Shown here: in pieces, positions 11,721 through 26,669 of the stretch
Layout of the letters: the number at the start of each line of letters is the position of its first letter
Position numbering within the stretch: the stretch's first letter is position 1
Origin: Serinus canaria
Lineage: Eukaryota; Chordata; Aves; Passeriformes; Fringillidae
Assembly: GCF_022539315.1 (NCBI RefSeq)
Contig: NC_066317.1
Location: 52,680,435-52,744,434, forward strand
DNA length: 64,000 bases
Direction of reading: 5' to 3'
Notes under the pieces: generated by a model
Database searches by the model: none
What the model saw: the letters and a program-made list of their open reading frames with translations, nothing else
Told to the model about the DNA's origin: nothing
Translations under genes and position numbers: made by a program

Positions 11721-14700
11721 AGGAGCTGTGGTTCACTTCTGTAAAATGTTGCATTTTATTTGTGTTATTGTCATCTGAACCATGCATATTTTACCCTTCT
11801 CTATCAGGATGATATCTTGCAATCTGCACTGTTATTCCTTTTTATTTCTTGGCATATTTTATATACCCTGTCTGCTTTGTGTTCCCTAATGTTCAATCCT
11901 AAATTTTTAAGTGGCACATACTTAAATTTATGAATCTGAAGAGGGGAATCCATTACAAGAAATATCAGCATAACAGGGACCCCCTTTGTTCTGACAGACA
12001 TTGACTCAACCTTTGATTTGTAGTGTTTTGTGTAACTCTAGGCTTTAACTGCAAAGAGGAGAACAACTAGAGAACCAGAGGATTGCTCTGATGGTCAGTA
12101 AAGTTTAGCTCTAATTTCTGAGCACTTCTATAATTCAAGCAGACTGCAAATGTTAAGAGTAAAGTACTTTGGAAAAAAAACACTAATGACAAAACAGACC
12201 AGTTCTAATCCTACTGGACTGGTAACCAGTGGGTTCAAGGCAATTTGTGGAGCCTGTTTAGCAACCTGAATTCTATAAACTTCAGCATTTCTAACAACAT
12301 ATTAGTAAACATTTTAAATTCAAAAGAGGTTCAGACAGCTAAAGTCAGAATTCTGATAAAAGTGCTATAGGGTTTGTCAACATACTTAATCTGTAAAATG
12401 AATTTTAAAAGATACTTCATGAAACAAAAGCAATCAGACTTCTCATAAGACCATACCAGGAGCTTATCAAACACTTTAATATACTGCTGAAAAAAAATCC
12501 ATCTTCCTCAAAAAAATGCACCTCCTTCAAAAATAAATACATATGAAAGAGATCCAACAGGCATGAGAGTGACAAGCAGTCTTACACACATACAAAAGCA
12601 GGAGTCAAACAAATTACTTGTACTGAAAATTATCATAGAAACATACATTTATACCCTTGATAAACATGGTTCAAGTGAGTTTTAAACCATGAAAGAAAAA
12701 TATCTTTATCAAAGGGAATTCATAATAACCAAAGTGCCACATGGCTGCCACAGGCTTTGAAAGAAGGACAGCCACAATCCCATCCATCTTGCCCACCACT
12801 TTTCTGAGTCCTTCCAGCTTTCAGGCCCCTGTTGCAGCACTATGGCAGCATAAACATGATTTCCCTGAGACACAAAATTTCACAATGCAAACCCCCTCTA
12901 AGCAAAACTATGGAAATAATATCACCATACCAACAATAATAAAGCTGGAACAGCAAAAAGCAGCAATGTACTAAAAAGCATCCAAGCAAACATTCAGTGG
13001 AGTAAATATATTCATCTCTGCCCGAAAGGAGACAAGACCTGTCATTTGGGAGGGTAAAGGCATTTCATGAAAGTACCACAGCCAATTTATCCAAACATTC
13101 AACTGAGCTATTTTTCATTAATTTTCCTCTGAAAAGCTTTTTTTCTTTCTTGTATGTGGAAAACAATGCTTCAGAGAAGTCCACATGGGGGAAAAAATCA
13201 AGTATTTAATCCTACCCTGTACAGCTCCAGTTACCATAACAACTTGCTGTAGCTCTTCTCATAATAGGCTTAGAGTAGCTTGTCCATAAAACCATTTTGT
13301 GACTGGAACTACAGCTAGTACACTACTCTGCACCCATGCAGTCCCTCTATTGCCAAGAGTCAAATTTGTTTCATTTTAAGTGTAAATATAGTTCACAGTA
13401 TTTGAGATTTTATGGCTAGAAAAGCCAGACTATAGGAAAAATAGCAATCACATCACTTATCAATGTGGCACTGCATTAATCAGTAAAAAAACCCCAAAAC
13501 ACAGCCTCCTGCTGTTCATCAAATGCTTCAGTATTTCACTATGCTCATAACAGGAATAAAGTATTTTAAATACATGTGCGTTTGTAGCTGTATTTTCAGT
13601 TATGTCACCAGTTCAATTACAACAAATCTGTAATTTTTTCATTTCTAGATTTGAAAATTAAATGTTATTTAAGCCTTCACTATATATCTACTCTTTTTCA
13701 GGTATCTTTTATCTCTGTTCTTTGATAAAGTACTCCAGCTATGGAAAATGATTGTGCAATCTGCCAGAATTCTGTGGGTAAAGTTGGAAATCTGGTACTA
13801 ATTTTTTTCTCCATTTCATAACACAGATACCCTTTCATAACATTTATTGTTAAATATCAGCTTCCCTTTAGCATCATTTAGGTAGGAAGTGTTTGTACAA
13901 AGGCTAAGATGGAACTTGATGCCAAAGTACTAGGTTCAAGGATTCTCAAAATATCTTCTGGCTGTTTTGAGCACTAATAATTCTTTAATGAAATTACCCT
14001 GTCTTTTTAAGATAGTTATTCTCAGTGCTTCAATACAAGGGAAAATATGTACATCCAGGCTGGTCTGTTATTTGGCATTCCCAGTTGAATACATTGGAGT
14101 AAAGGTGCCAGGCAAGGGCAACTTTCAAACATTAGGAGCCTTCTAGACACTCTCTACTGTCAGGCAGGGTAAAAGACTAAATTTAAAGCTCCAGAATTTT
14201 TTTCTCTTGAAAGAGAGAATGAACATTTTCCTCCAGATGACAAATTTAAATACAGACAGCTCCACATTTTTTGCCCTGCATAAAGCCTTAAAACCTCCAT
14301 TTAAGCAGGTCATAAATAGGAACTCATAGGTTTGCCCCTATAGCTGATGATCAGGATCCATCCTCATCCCCAACGAAGTTTTACTCCTCTGGCTCAGGCC
14401 CTTGGAGCAGGCTGCACTCTAATCCTGGTTTAAGTGCAACAAGTCTAGCAAATCCTTACCAGTACCAGGAACTTGCCCATTAGATCCTAGACCCAGTGGC
14501 AAAGTAGACAAGGAGTGGTGCCCTCTCTGATTCTACAGGATAACTTCCACAAGGACTGGGTGAAAGTCTCTGCTCTGCCTTCTGCCTGCTCCCTGTGTGA
14601 AGGGACTCTTAAATTCGTGTGCAGCAGGGAGCCAGGATGAAGGTGGGCAATAACCTTACTTACAGATATGAAAAATACTCACAGTATTTGAGTAATTCCA

Positions 14701-17700
14701 CTGGTTCTCCATGCAATTTTGTGTACTGTTCACAAGACATTTTCTGTACCTTGTCAACTGTTACAACAGCATTAGAGTCCATTTGCTGTTATTTTTAATT
14801 TCTTTGTTTCCTTTTTAAACATATTTCCTATTTTAAATCCTCCCCAGCAAAAGTTTATTTCTATCCAAACCATTTGTATCTGTAAAGTTCTCCAAGTTAT
14901 TCAAATTTGAGGTGTGCTATTTTATGAAGTTTGAACTTTAAATCATTCCTAAATCAAAGCCAACAACATGGCATATTTGGACTTAATTTGATGTGCAAAG
15001 ACCATTATTATCTAGTTAGCAATCTCCTCTCAATTTCAAGTATTTTTAAAAGATCAGTAAGGGAAAAATTCTGCAGTGTTTCAGTCAATGCATACAAGTC
15101 ATTAGCTAGCAGAATGTCAGACCTTAACTATGGACAGAATTTTGTCTGTTTAATTAACAAGTGATGAAGAACAACCATAATTTTTGCATGTAAGCATCCT
15201 AAGTGGCTCCAGTCCAATTGATTAGTATTTCAAAAGTGAAAGTGGCAGGCTAGCAAACACCACTTTGCAGATGTCAGCTCAGCTCTGGCATCAGTAAAGT
15301 CTCTACTAAAAACTTACAAAGGACATCTAAGTACAATAAGCAGATCTTTATTTCGGACCCATTAAAATACTGGAAATTGCATTGTCAGTAAAACCAGCAG
15401 AATGGATATGAAATGCAATTATTTCTACCCTTAAATAAAAGTGTACTTGAATCTTCCTTGGAAAAATAGCAGTATCAAATTCTTGGAAAATTACTAATCT
15501 GTTCAACATGGTCCAACTGAATACTGTAAATTCCACAATATGTATGGCTAAACAGCCTTCTGTGGAAGGAAATTAAAAGTGAAAGACCAAGAAGAGGAGA
15601 TGAAATGACATAGCACAACCTAAATGTTACCAACTGCTTTACAATTATAGTTAACTTTGTGGTCAATTTAACTGGCTTTTACTGTATACAAATTAATGCC
15701 CTGTTTCTATTAAAAAAGATCCGTGTCAATCACTGGCCAGTCCATTGAGAAGGAACAAGTAAACATTCCTTTAGGAACACATTGCAAAATCCAAATCTGC
15801 TGTCCAAGACACTGCCCTGTAAAACACAGTCTGAGCACGACTAGCATGCAGGGTGAGAATGAACTTCCAGAGAATTTTATGCAAATGCAGGATTTGGAGA
15901 AGTATATGGGAGCTGTGAGGTTCTGGCACAAGAAATGTTGGAAGCCCAAAAGAATTTCAGTCAGCAATAGCCTTAGAAGGTTTGGAGTACACAAACACAG
16001 AAACTGCTTCCTGCCCAGTAAAGCTGGACTTTCATACATCTCCATACACCTGTCATACACATGTACAGGACAGCGCCAGAGAATGTTTGCCCCATTTCAA
16101 CCCTCCTCTGAAGAAGCCTCAGTGAGGACAACCACTAAAAACCAAGAATGCCAGAGGCACTCATATCCTGAGATGTTGTAACAGCTGAATATCTACAAAG
16201 AGCATTGAGAATGAGGGGCAAAGCCACATCCAAGTACATGCAAAGTCTGCTGGATTGTCATAGCCTGAACAGTGAGTTTGGCCAAGAGAGCTTATCCTTT
16301 ATGCTCTCCTAAGAACAGGCTTTTTGCTGTATCTCTTACCAAGCAGCTGGATGTTGCACCAATTCATAATACCCTGAGTATTACAACTTACAAATTACTT
16401 CCAAGGGAATGAGTACTCAGGAGTTTGTCGGAGACCTGATTAGATGGTGAAATGAATCAGTGTTAGAACCGCAGAAGACTTTGATCAGTTTAAAAATGGC
16501 TTGTTTGAACATCTGAAATCATTAGCGAGGTGCAAATGGGAGTGATTTAATATAGTGTTGAGAGCAATTAGATTGGAGCTCATTTTGTAGTGTCTATTGA
16601 GAACATTATTTTTATCTGGTTTAGAAACATTATAATACTTGCATAATAGATGCAACACCCATTCTCCTTGAGCATTGTTATAAATGTCTTTCCAGTAATA
16701 TTCATACATGTGAAAGCAGCAGTAAAAATAGTATTTGCTCTTGATCTTTTTCTGGGAGAAGGCTGAAGATTTTGGTGGATCAAATACTTATTCTGCCTTC
16801 CAAGCTCTTTAGACATTTATCCAAAGATCTACTAAAGCAGTCAATGCAGATGGAAATGAAACTTTAAGATCTAGCTCTACGAGGTATTTATATGGAATTG
16901 CTTTAGAAAAATACAACTACACATATTTTAATAATGGCATTTTGTAAGGAAGGTGCATTTATCTGGAAGATATGCCTCCAAATTCTCCCAAAATTTATGG
17001 CATTACTTTTAAAATAAAACCTAGTAAAATGAACAACCTCCAGACAGATCCAGTTCAGAAAATATAGTGCTCAAAGTCCCAGACTTTTCCATTATTTATC
17101 AAATTGATTTCTATGTGAAATTCTGTAGTTGCCTCCTCTCTTCTTCACAGCAGTTCTGCCTTTGTCTCCAAAAACAGAAATTTAAAGCTCTTTCTTATAT
17201 CATTTTGCAGTAAAAAACAGTTGGGAAATATAGCTGGTTTAATGGTAGCCTGTAGAAAAAAATATATATTTTTATATAAATACATATTGACTGTAGTGCT
17301 CTGAAAATCAAGAAATATAGCTCAAGAAGTGACCTACTGACAGACAACAGGGTTTTCAAAGTCTCATCATTCCAGATAGGTTTATATCTACTGGCATGAA
17401 AGTAGATCATATTAAAGGGCCTGAGCCAAACCAGTTCAAACTCAGGAAGTTTTGGCAAGCTTGGCAGTCTATACACATGGAATAAAAAGTGCCATTTAGA
17501 AAGCAGTAGTAGATCTGCCTCCATGTGATTTATGTGCAAAAGCAAAACTGTGCAGAAATAGACTAGAAAATGGAGGGCGTTAGTTTTCTCCTAGTGACTG
17601 TGTTCACCATGAGTCATTTCTAACAAAAAACACTTACTAATAAATGGATCACTTCATGCTTTAAAGTTGTTTTCCTCATAGTACCTGCAGGTGATGTATT

Positions 17701-19929
17701 GAATTAATTTTACCTTCATTTATAGACAAAAATTTGAGGCCTAAAATATGCTTATAAACAGAAATTCTATGACAGCAAAGAAAGCTACTATGCCAAAATA
17801 TGAAGTTCATGTAACCAGCTTTTCCATTCCCATCTATTAAGTCTCTTGTTTACTCAGGCATTGCTGAGATATTTGTCTCTGTGCCATTCCTAAACAAAAA
17901 GCTACAGCTTCCTTCAGGGAAACATCAGTAGTTCCTATCAGTGGAATGAGCATGGTCCACACTGGTTCTAGCTGGGGATTCATCCCAAATCAAAGGATAA
18001 TTGCCTGTTTCTCAAAGTCCTATTCCACAAGTAAGGTTCCACAAGTAAGTTTTGGGTTTTCTAGGACAGCATTGACATGGGAATCAGCTTTGGCACATTA
18101 ATCTTCACTGTTTAATGTTGTAAACACTCCTCATCTGCCAAATAATTTATGCCTTTTACTGATGCTAAATCCTTAGAACAAACATATTAATTATATACAG
18201 ATTCAGTTTCAAATAAAATGACGATATCTGCCCCAATGCCAAGTTTTCACTCAGGAGCTTATTTTTTTTTTTTTGCTAGGCAAAGCAAAAACTGCTGTTC
18301 CCCTCATTAGCACTCCACAGTTATTGAATGATTACTTCTCCTTCAAACACTTTCTAAAAACTCACCTTGCTGAAACATGTGAATATGGGGGACTAAGCTC
18401 ATGATCTTTCCCTAAGCTTCATTCATCCTACCTTTTCAGTCAGGTATTTTACAGGAGCCACATAGCATAATCTTTGTCATATGTTTTATAAAGCACAGAG
18501 TACACTAACATTCAATAAAAGGTTAAGAAACAGAGTAAAACTAATGAAGAAAAAAAAGAGGTTGTTCCAGTATCATAGGAATTTCAGAATTAATTCTTGT
18601 TGGTTTTCTCTCCTGCAGGCCATGATGACATGGAAGACAGAGCAAAGCAAGGCAATTCAGCTCATGAGTTACATCTAGTTCCCATGAGGAAGGTGGTGAG
18701 AACATGATTAAGTGGAGTCATCCAAAAGCATTTGAACTATGAGTTATTTTTCTAAAGTAAAATATTTCACTGTGCCTGTGTAAAACACAGAATTTTATAT
18801 ATTTAAAAAATTCTTTAGAAAACAGACCTTGTTCAAAAAGTAACAAGAATTATATTCATCCTCTGCAAGTGGCCAGATAAAATAAACAAAAGCTCTCAAT
18901 GCAAGTTGTCCTCACTAAAAAGTTTAATTGTTTTGGGGAAGGAAAGGGTTGTGATATTATTTTATTTTAAACAATCAGTCCTTCAAGAACATCAAGTCAC
19001 CTAAAGAACAACCATTAAAATAAAATTAAAAAGAAACCAAACTAATTTCTGCCCTTGTTGTAAGATGGGTAATTACATAAAACCCAACAACAATGAAAGC
19101 AAGATCATTACAGAGAGAGTTAAATAGAGAGAAACTCCCAGAGGAGCACATAACAGATGTGGATGCTATATTACACCATTGTTATGAGGCAAAATATTCT
19201 CTTTGCTTGTAAATTAAGTTAATGTGTTAGTATTAATACTTAGGGATTTGAAAAATAAACCGGATTTCAATTACCATCACATTTCTATCCATGGTGAGGA
19301 TCAAGTCCCTTGTGTCAGGATGCATCCTGCAGACTATTACCTACTTAGAAGTGATTTCTCTAGATTTTTAGCTCCACTTTTCTAGGATAACAGGGCAAGA
19401 GCATGGCAGGGAAGGAAGGCTGACACAAGTGGCAGCAACAAAAATTCTGACTGGACCCTCACTGAGACCCTCCGTAGGCTCCCAGCACTACCCATCCACC
19501 GACTCAACAGGGCTAAAGAAGAGCAGAACTAGGGCAGACCTTACAGCAGTCCTTTCAAAATATCCCTAGGACTGATCTGAAGAGACAGTGCAGAGCTAAG
19601 GGCTGTGGTATGTGCACGAGTAAGGAGAAGCAACACCCAAGGGCCCCAAGTCTGACCCAGTCAAGAGAGAGGGAATAAAAATATTTCCTCACCTCCCCTG
19701 CTGCAGCCTCACAGCTCATTTGTGTTCTCCAGCTTGAATTCCCCCCCCACCATGGGCCTTGCCAGGGGAATCTCTGTATCTGAGCAAGGACCCTGAGCCT
19801 TCATCTCTGCCTGCACATCTCCAGAGAACCTCCCTGTGCCAGATCCAAGTGAATCAAACCAGTGCAGAAGGTTCCTCAGTAGTACAAGGAGCCCTCCTCC
19901 CACCTCTGGAGCAAGAAACAGGAAACTTG
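11721..19929. other. Intergenic, no gene recognised
   Basis: AT-rich with moderate-GC patches around 14340-14640 and 19400-19920. A 152-codon plus frame (15723-16181) overlaps a 116-codon minus frame. Neither resembles a known family, and neither has visible gene context. Confidence 0.6.
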
Positions 19930-20400
19930 CATAATTAGTTAATTTAGACCCTGTAATGAGCATTGTTTTATGTTGTGACATTAAAGAATGTAGGAATCAT
20001 TTAAAACCTGGAAGGCAAATCCACTGTTGGTGCAAACAGCTGACTCCAGTGACATTCAGCTTGTTTATGCAAGCAGCGAATTTGGCCTGCGTGTACTTTT
20101 TGCTCAATGCTTCTGTCAGACAATGCAGAACAAACAATATTTGGCTTCATCTCACTCTGGGCAGATCAACTATTTGCACCCAGGACTTTTTTCTTTGCCT
20201 GCCAGTTTGAATTTTCCCCCAGCCCAGGCTTTGATGTACCTTTATAACAGCTGCAAAACACATTTCATGCCAAGGAGCAATTTGCAGGCACAGCACTAGA
20301 CATTTCAGAGCATTGCTAGTTATTCATACAGTATTTTTTTGGCAGCTTTTCGAAATATAATACCATAGAACTGTCGTCTCTCACAGTAACAAGTATTTTC
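19930..20400. promoter_or_regulatory. Candidate conserved noncoding element
   Basis: Non-repetitive sequence with several transcription-factor-like words, for example CAGCTG, ACAAACAATATTTGGC, TGTTTATGCAAG and TTTGCACC. Overlapping short ORFs are open in two frames (about 19956-20299). Both patterns can occur in conserved noncoding DNA and both can also occur by chance. Confidence 0.2.
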
Positions 20401-23400
20401 ATGCATTAGTCTTTTCTGTGAAAATAATTTATAATTTTTTACCACAACAGAGAACTCATCCTAGCAACATAGAAATTTTAAATCCAATAGTTTACTTTAG
20501 TAGTGCTAATTCTAAAGCAGTCTTAACAAAAGCTATGTTGACATATGTGTACAAAATATCTCAGGTAATAGAAAGGAGGAAAAAAGGAGGCAACTCCAAT
20601 AAAAAGCACATTACATCCCCACTGCATGCTCTAGATGACCTACCTTTCCCCAGGGAAAAAATGCAATGCCTGATAAATCATATACATGCTGCGAAAGCAA
20701 AGGCTCGTTTCTCTGTTCCTGCTTTTTCTGCACAAAATGTACATAGAAATACTTTTAATTTGGATAATAATTCCCCATAAGAAAAGATTTCTGTTAAACA
20801 GACTTAAGTCTTATGTACCTCATTTACTTGAAACTCCTAAAACTAGGCTAGGAAGGCCTTGCACTCTGTCTGAATTTATGAGTGATTACATAGCAAAGAT
20901 ATGGTAAGTAACATTTGTTAAAAAGAAAACCCAAATGTATCTTCTGTCAGCAAAAAATAAAGCTGCTCATATTAGCTTTGCTCAATGAAAAGAATTTCCA
21001 TCACAGGCTAGATTCTAGAATATGAGAGGATGACTTTTTCTTAGTTTAGTTGCCTTTTAATGACCCAAATATATCTCCTACAAAGTTTTCCAAGGACAGT
21101 TTCATCACAGAATTTAAATTCCATTGATATTCAACTACAAGTAATCCACTCCTACAGGCCAACAGCCCCAGGGCACCATTTCTAGCCTTCTATCTTTCTC
21201 AGTTCAGCAGGCACATCACTGTTTTCTTACTTTGTGTTTCACATCACAGGCAGACTGAGCCATCACCCTGAGCTACATTTTCAGTGTAGAAATCAGACAT
21301 TCAAATCTCACATTCTGGAAGACATCCATCCCTGCTCACCAAACCCTCCCGTCTCGTTCACCTTGTCAAGAAGTCATCTCATCAGACTTAAAGCATCCTG
21401 ATATTCTGGCTTTTAGGAAAGTACTAATTCATCCCCAGGATCTGGGCTGCAGGCATTTCAAGCAAAACCTCCAGAGAAGAGCCACCTGCAGCAAGTTTCA
21501 GCTCACCAGCACAGGTCCCCTCTGTCCTGGAGGGCAGGTCAGCCCTGCTTCTGCAGGAGGGAGTGTCTTCCTCCCACTTGCTCCAGGCCCAGAAGCTCTT
21601 TGTGAAAGAGAGAAAAGGATAACCCCTGCCAACTCACCACTCTGCTCCTGCCCCCTCACGCCCCCTCCCCAGCTGCCAGGCAATTTGATGTTTAGCTGGC
21701 AGCAAGCATCTTGTTCTCTCAGAGAAAGTAAACTAATTGCCTTCATTATTACTGCTGTTTCTCATCCCTTTTCTGCATTGTGCCACTTGGCTCTTTTGAT
21801 CATTCTTCTTAAAAATACACAGACTTCAATTCATTTAGATTTATCACTGTTGTATTCTGCAGGTTATTACTCTCTCAGAAAGCAAGTTTTCTCATAGTGT
21901 GATAGCATTTGGATAAGTAAGGAGTCAGCGTCTCCCCTTGCACCTTATTTACTTTTCCCCTCCCTCTACAAGTCAGTTAATAAAAAATATGGATGGAAAG
22001 CATAAGAAAATCTTATGAGATAAGAGCTCCTGCACAAATATACAGAGAAGTAAAACATCATCACCCAGGAAATCAATAGCAAAGTCAGAAGAAGATCCAA
22101 TCTCCTGATCCAAATCCAACAGTCTCAGAAAAGTACTTTATGTCTAACATCACGTTGGTTTCATATATGACATATTTCTCATTGCTGTTGCTTGGAATAC
22201 TTTGAATAGGGAAAGAAAAAATAAGTGATGAACTCTCCTTTATTTTCCTGGTTTAATTTTAAATTAAGAAGAACCTCACATCATCCCTAAATCCTGAATT
22301 TCAAAATTTAAGTTTGCTTAAAGAAGAAAAGATTGAATGAACAGCAGAAATTGTGGATGTTTTTGTTTAAAAAGAGGAAATTGTTCTTTAAAAAGGAAGG
22401 AAAATATCTACAAGTATTTCTCAACTGTAACTTGCTAGACATAGATACAAAATACAAGTATTTTAGTCCAATTTAGTTAACAGAATATTAAGTACATAAG
22501 AAAAATAGTCAAACCCTAAAGACTGATTTTCTAATATTTAAAACTTTACTTAGAAGCATTTTTGGCTTTTTGGTAGGTGAAAGAGATACACATATCCAAA
22601 ATGATCAGAGCACATAGTGCAGCAACCAGGTTGCTTTCAAGTTGTCATTTAAGAGACCCAGACAGCAAAATACACAGCCAGCAAGGCAGCTGGATGCACA
22701 ATTTATTTCCAGTCCCTTTTCTCATAATAAAGACTACTTTTCTGTCATAGCAGCAGCTATTCATTATATCCAAAGCAGTGAAACAATGAAAACATCATCA
22801 CACTGTAATTGGCCTGAGGGATGCTGGCATGTCACTTCTTTCTGCCAGAGGAATATTGTGGCTCATTCCTCCAGTGATCCCCAACCAGAAGCAGCTCTGC
22901 AGCTGAGAGCTCCTGCCCCTTTGTTACAGCTATTGGGCTGTCCCATCAGGGTTAGATGTCCTAAAATGGAGTAAGCAAACTCAAAACTAACAATCAGTCA
23001 TCCCTACAGGATTCCACTCTGGTTTGTCACAAATTGTGGGGTTTACAAGCAATTACAATTAAATCATTTTGTGATGAAACTGTTATTAAGAGACACGACA
23101 GAAACAAAAACAGCAGCATAATTCAATTTGTTTTCTCACAAAAGATATGTTGTTGATCAGCATTTTTCAAATCAAGGCCTTCTACTCCTGTGTCTTGTAA
23201 AAGACAGAGGACATTTCTCTAACCTCATTAAGTTCTCAGCAAAGACCAGAAGGAATACTGTCTTCAGTTTTCAAAAGATGACATATGGTGTGTTCCACAG
23301 GATTGTCAGAACTAATCTCTGAAATCTTCACCTTAAATTGGCTGACAACTGTGCTAAGCTAAAGTTATTTTTGTATTAACCCTTAGGAATACAGATTGCC

Positions 23401-26400
23401 AGGAAATAGTAAAACTAGTAACCTTTGCAATTCCTTTTTGCTGTGGATCTGAAAGGCTCAAGGCATTATACGTGTCAGCCTTCAAAACATCCAGTAGGAG
23501 TAATTATAAAGCCACATTAAGGTAGAAGCATAGAGTAAGAAATAAAATAAATAGATGGCAAGAGAAGTTTGCAACTCAAGGACAGAGATAATTTCTCTGA
23601 TAATTTCTCTAGATAATTTGCTAGCTCACAGCTGCAGACAGTCTTGTCATTAAAAGAAGTTATTTCCTAAATGTTTTCCAGACCCACTACAATATCAGCA
23701 CCAGTGTGAAAACTTCTGAAATCTAACATTTTTACATTCACAGAAAAACACACAGAAGGCACTTGCTCCAGTTTTGTTGACATTATGAAAGCTTTTCTTG
23801 TCAGGACTCAGAAAAATACTGATTCCAACACTTCCATTGATGTAAATCAAGAATTTGATGAAACCTGGGAGACCTCTGCCCAAATAGAAAATTAAATTGC
23901 TATCATCCTGAGCAAGTACCTAAAGTGAGATGCTCAAAAACATTAAGTAACTTCCCCCCAACACACACAAATCTATAAAACATCATTCTGCTCTTCACAG
24001 ATCCCATGGAGACAGCTGATCAAACACTAACACAGTCAGCTATTACAGCCAGCAATCATGTAGGACAGGACTTTATAGAAAGGAAAGTTTTTTGTATAAC
24101 TTCTCCTTCCATCATTTCAGACGGTCTCTTCTAGCTTTTGCTGGTCTGTTTCTAGCATTACTCTGTACAGCATGTGAGGCTATTTAAAAAGATCAATAAA
24201 ATCAGTGAACATTAGCAAAATTTGTTTTAACAACACATCCAGACTAATTTTTCTCAGAAACTAGACAATATAGGCATTCTTTATCTTAGTAGTAAAGGAA
24301 AAAAAGGAAAGCTCACATCTCTAGAAATCATTTCCCTTTGTTGATTTCTTGATCAGACACAAGACCTACCCTCAATTTCATCTAGAGAAGCTGCCATAAC
24401 CCTTCCTAGATTTCCTTCCACTAAAGTGTATTGCAACATACGACTACTCCAAGGTGAGGGATTTTTCTCATAAAACATATGACTAGAAGAAAAGAAAAGC
24501 CTTTTTGGAAGCAAGGAATATCTGTTGTCCCCAAGACATTTTTGTGTTAGATTCCTACATATTTTTATCTCTAAATCTTGCTCGTCACAGCTTCTTCCTA
24601 GCTGTATTTCCATAAACAGCTACAAGCCATACTTATTTTTGATCTGCATGTTCATTGTGCTTGACTGTAGTGCTAGAAATCACAGCCCATCTGGGTATGT
24701 CTTTTCTCTTTATCTGACTACTGCTTACAAGAATTTGCCTCTGCATATTCCCCAAGCTGTGAATGCGGTTATTCAATCATGATACATAAAGATCATTTCA
24801 GAGATAATCTCAGATTCAACAAAAAGTATAGGCAAAAAGATAGACCTTCCCTTCATGAACAACAAGGAAAAAAATCTTCAGCTGGTTTTGTTCAGGCAAC
24901 AATATCAACTTACACACAGTCTTTGGGAGACATCACTCGGATTCTTGTGAAGAGAGAGTCATCAGAGCCAGAGACTTTCTGGCATGCACCAAACACTAAG
25001 CTTGCAAGCTCCTCTAGGCAGAGAGAAAGAAAAAAAGAAAGCATTCAAGTCCCTTTTATATCCAATACACATAATACACAAGTGAAGGAGCAAAAATAGC
25101 ACTAGTATGAACTCTTCATCTAGCAGCTCATCACCTCCATGGGAACTGCTGTAGCAAAGATTTCAGGTCAGCTTCATATTGATCAGATGAAAATCAGTTA
25201 ACCATTTTCTCCTCACAAAGATTCTTTTCATGAAACTGCAAGCATCTTAGTGATACAGAAGCTTCTTGCTTGATAACAGAACAGATTTAACTTCAACAGT
25301 CCTGAAAATTAGGCCACCAACTGCATTGTGCTGCAGACTATTTTCAAAACTCACTGCATTCAAAGGAACTATGAATGTCTATGTATTGCTCAAAATTTTA
25401 CCTGTTGGTTTTATAAGGGTTTCTTTGCAGCTGTACAGTCATAATAGCATAGGCATGCCTAGATTTTTGCAAACTTGATTTCAATTATCCCCTAAAAATT
25501 AATGATTATCTTTTGCAGTAGGCCAGTATAAGTTCAGAATCTGTAGACTTTCTTACAGAGCCCTGAGAAGCATTCTCAAAATACAGACATTACTGCAATT
25601 CACATTATCAGAACACATGAAGTGTTACACCTGAGAAAACCATAAGATTGTCAGATCAGTCACAGTTGGCCTATAATAGCATTGCACTGACAAGCATAAG
25701 CATGTACATATATATTGAAATTTTTATATGCATAATACAGCTTTTATCTTGCATAATATTAATAATATTTTAATTAATATGCAATATAAATCTCTCCTGC
25801 AATGCTAACGACAGTGGTTTGCAGTTAGACCCCCTATACAGTAAAAGCTTATGTCTTTGCCAAACCACGTATCAGAACATGCAACACTATCAGTGAAGCA
25901 TTGGCAGCCACCAGACCCTGGGTTTGCAAACATCTAGCAATCCAAGCCTGTTTTACACCAGCTACATTGGCAAAAATGTTTTGCTTTTACATGGAAATCT
26001 TGGCCTTTCCAGGGTAACAACACTTTCTACTCTGCATTGCCATTTCCAAATATAGGCAGAAATAATCCTTCCTGTAGTAGGTTTACAGGAAGGCATCCAC
26101 TGCATTTTTAAGTGAAATACAAATCCATTTTCCCAAGCAAAGCAGTGAAATTCCAAGGGTAGGGGAAATGGTTACTGCTGGCTTTCAGTAAGATGCTGTC
26201 TGTTACGTGAAGATACATGGCTGGCCAGGATCTAAGTGCCCCAAGACGTGTTTGTGAGAGCCTCCAAAAACTGAGAAGGGTGACAAGTTACTGTTCCAAC
26301 AGCCCCTGTAGGTCCTAGCTCACACCACCTTTTCTGCTGGTTTCAGTGGTCAGGTAGGTTTTACTGAGCCAGATCTGTGGCCACACCCTGGTGGGCTCAG

Positions 26401-26617
26401 ACTCCCCAGGTGTGTCCAGCCCTGTCTCTTTTGGTGGGGAAGCAGCTCTGTAAAACAACAGTGCACTCCTGTATGAACATGTGACTTCCATAAACACAGA
26501 GAGCCCAGCACCAGGGGACACCCTCGTTACCCCCTCACCACATCTCCACCCTCCAGTGTTTCATCCAAATGTTCTTTATGACCATAGCAGATTTAGAATT
26601 CTCACAGAATTCTACAG
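20401..26617. other. Intergenic, no gene recognised
   Basis: AT-rich. The part at 21430-21690 is GC-richer. A small GATAATTTCTCT tandem lies near 23587-23620, and AT-only near-palindromes lie around 25750-25790. No gene or transposon was recognised. Confidence 0.6.
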
Positions 26618-26669
26618 AATGTGTGTCAGGTCCTGCTCTTCTGCAGAAGAGCAGGACATGACACACATT
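26618..26669. repeat. 52-bp near-perfect palindrome
   Basis: The 26-nt left arm (26618-26643) and right arm (26644-26669) are inverted copies with one mismatch (G26629 opposite A26658) and no spacer. The centre reads TTCTGCAGAA. Confidence 0.95.

Noticed and set aside
12225..12250. GTTCAAGGC as a tRNA B-box
   Set aside because: No cloverleaf or A-box could be drawn around it.
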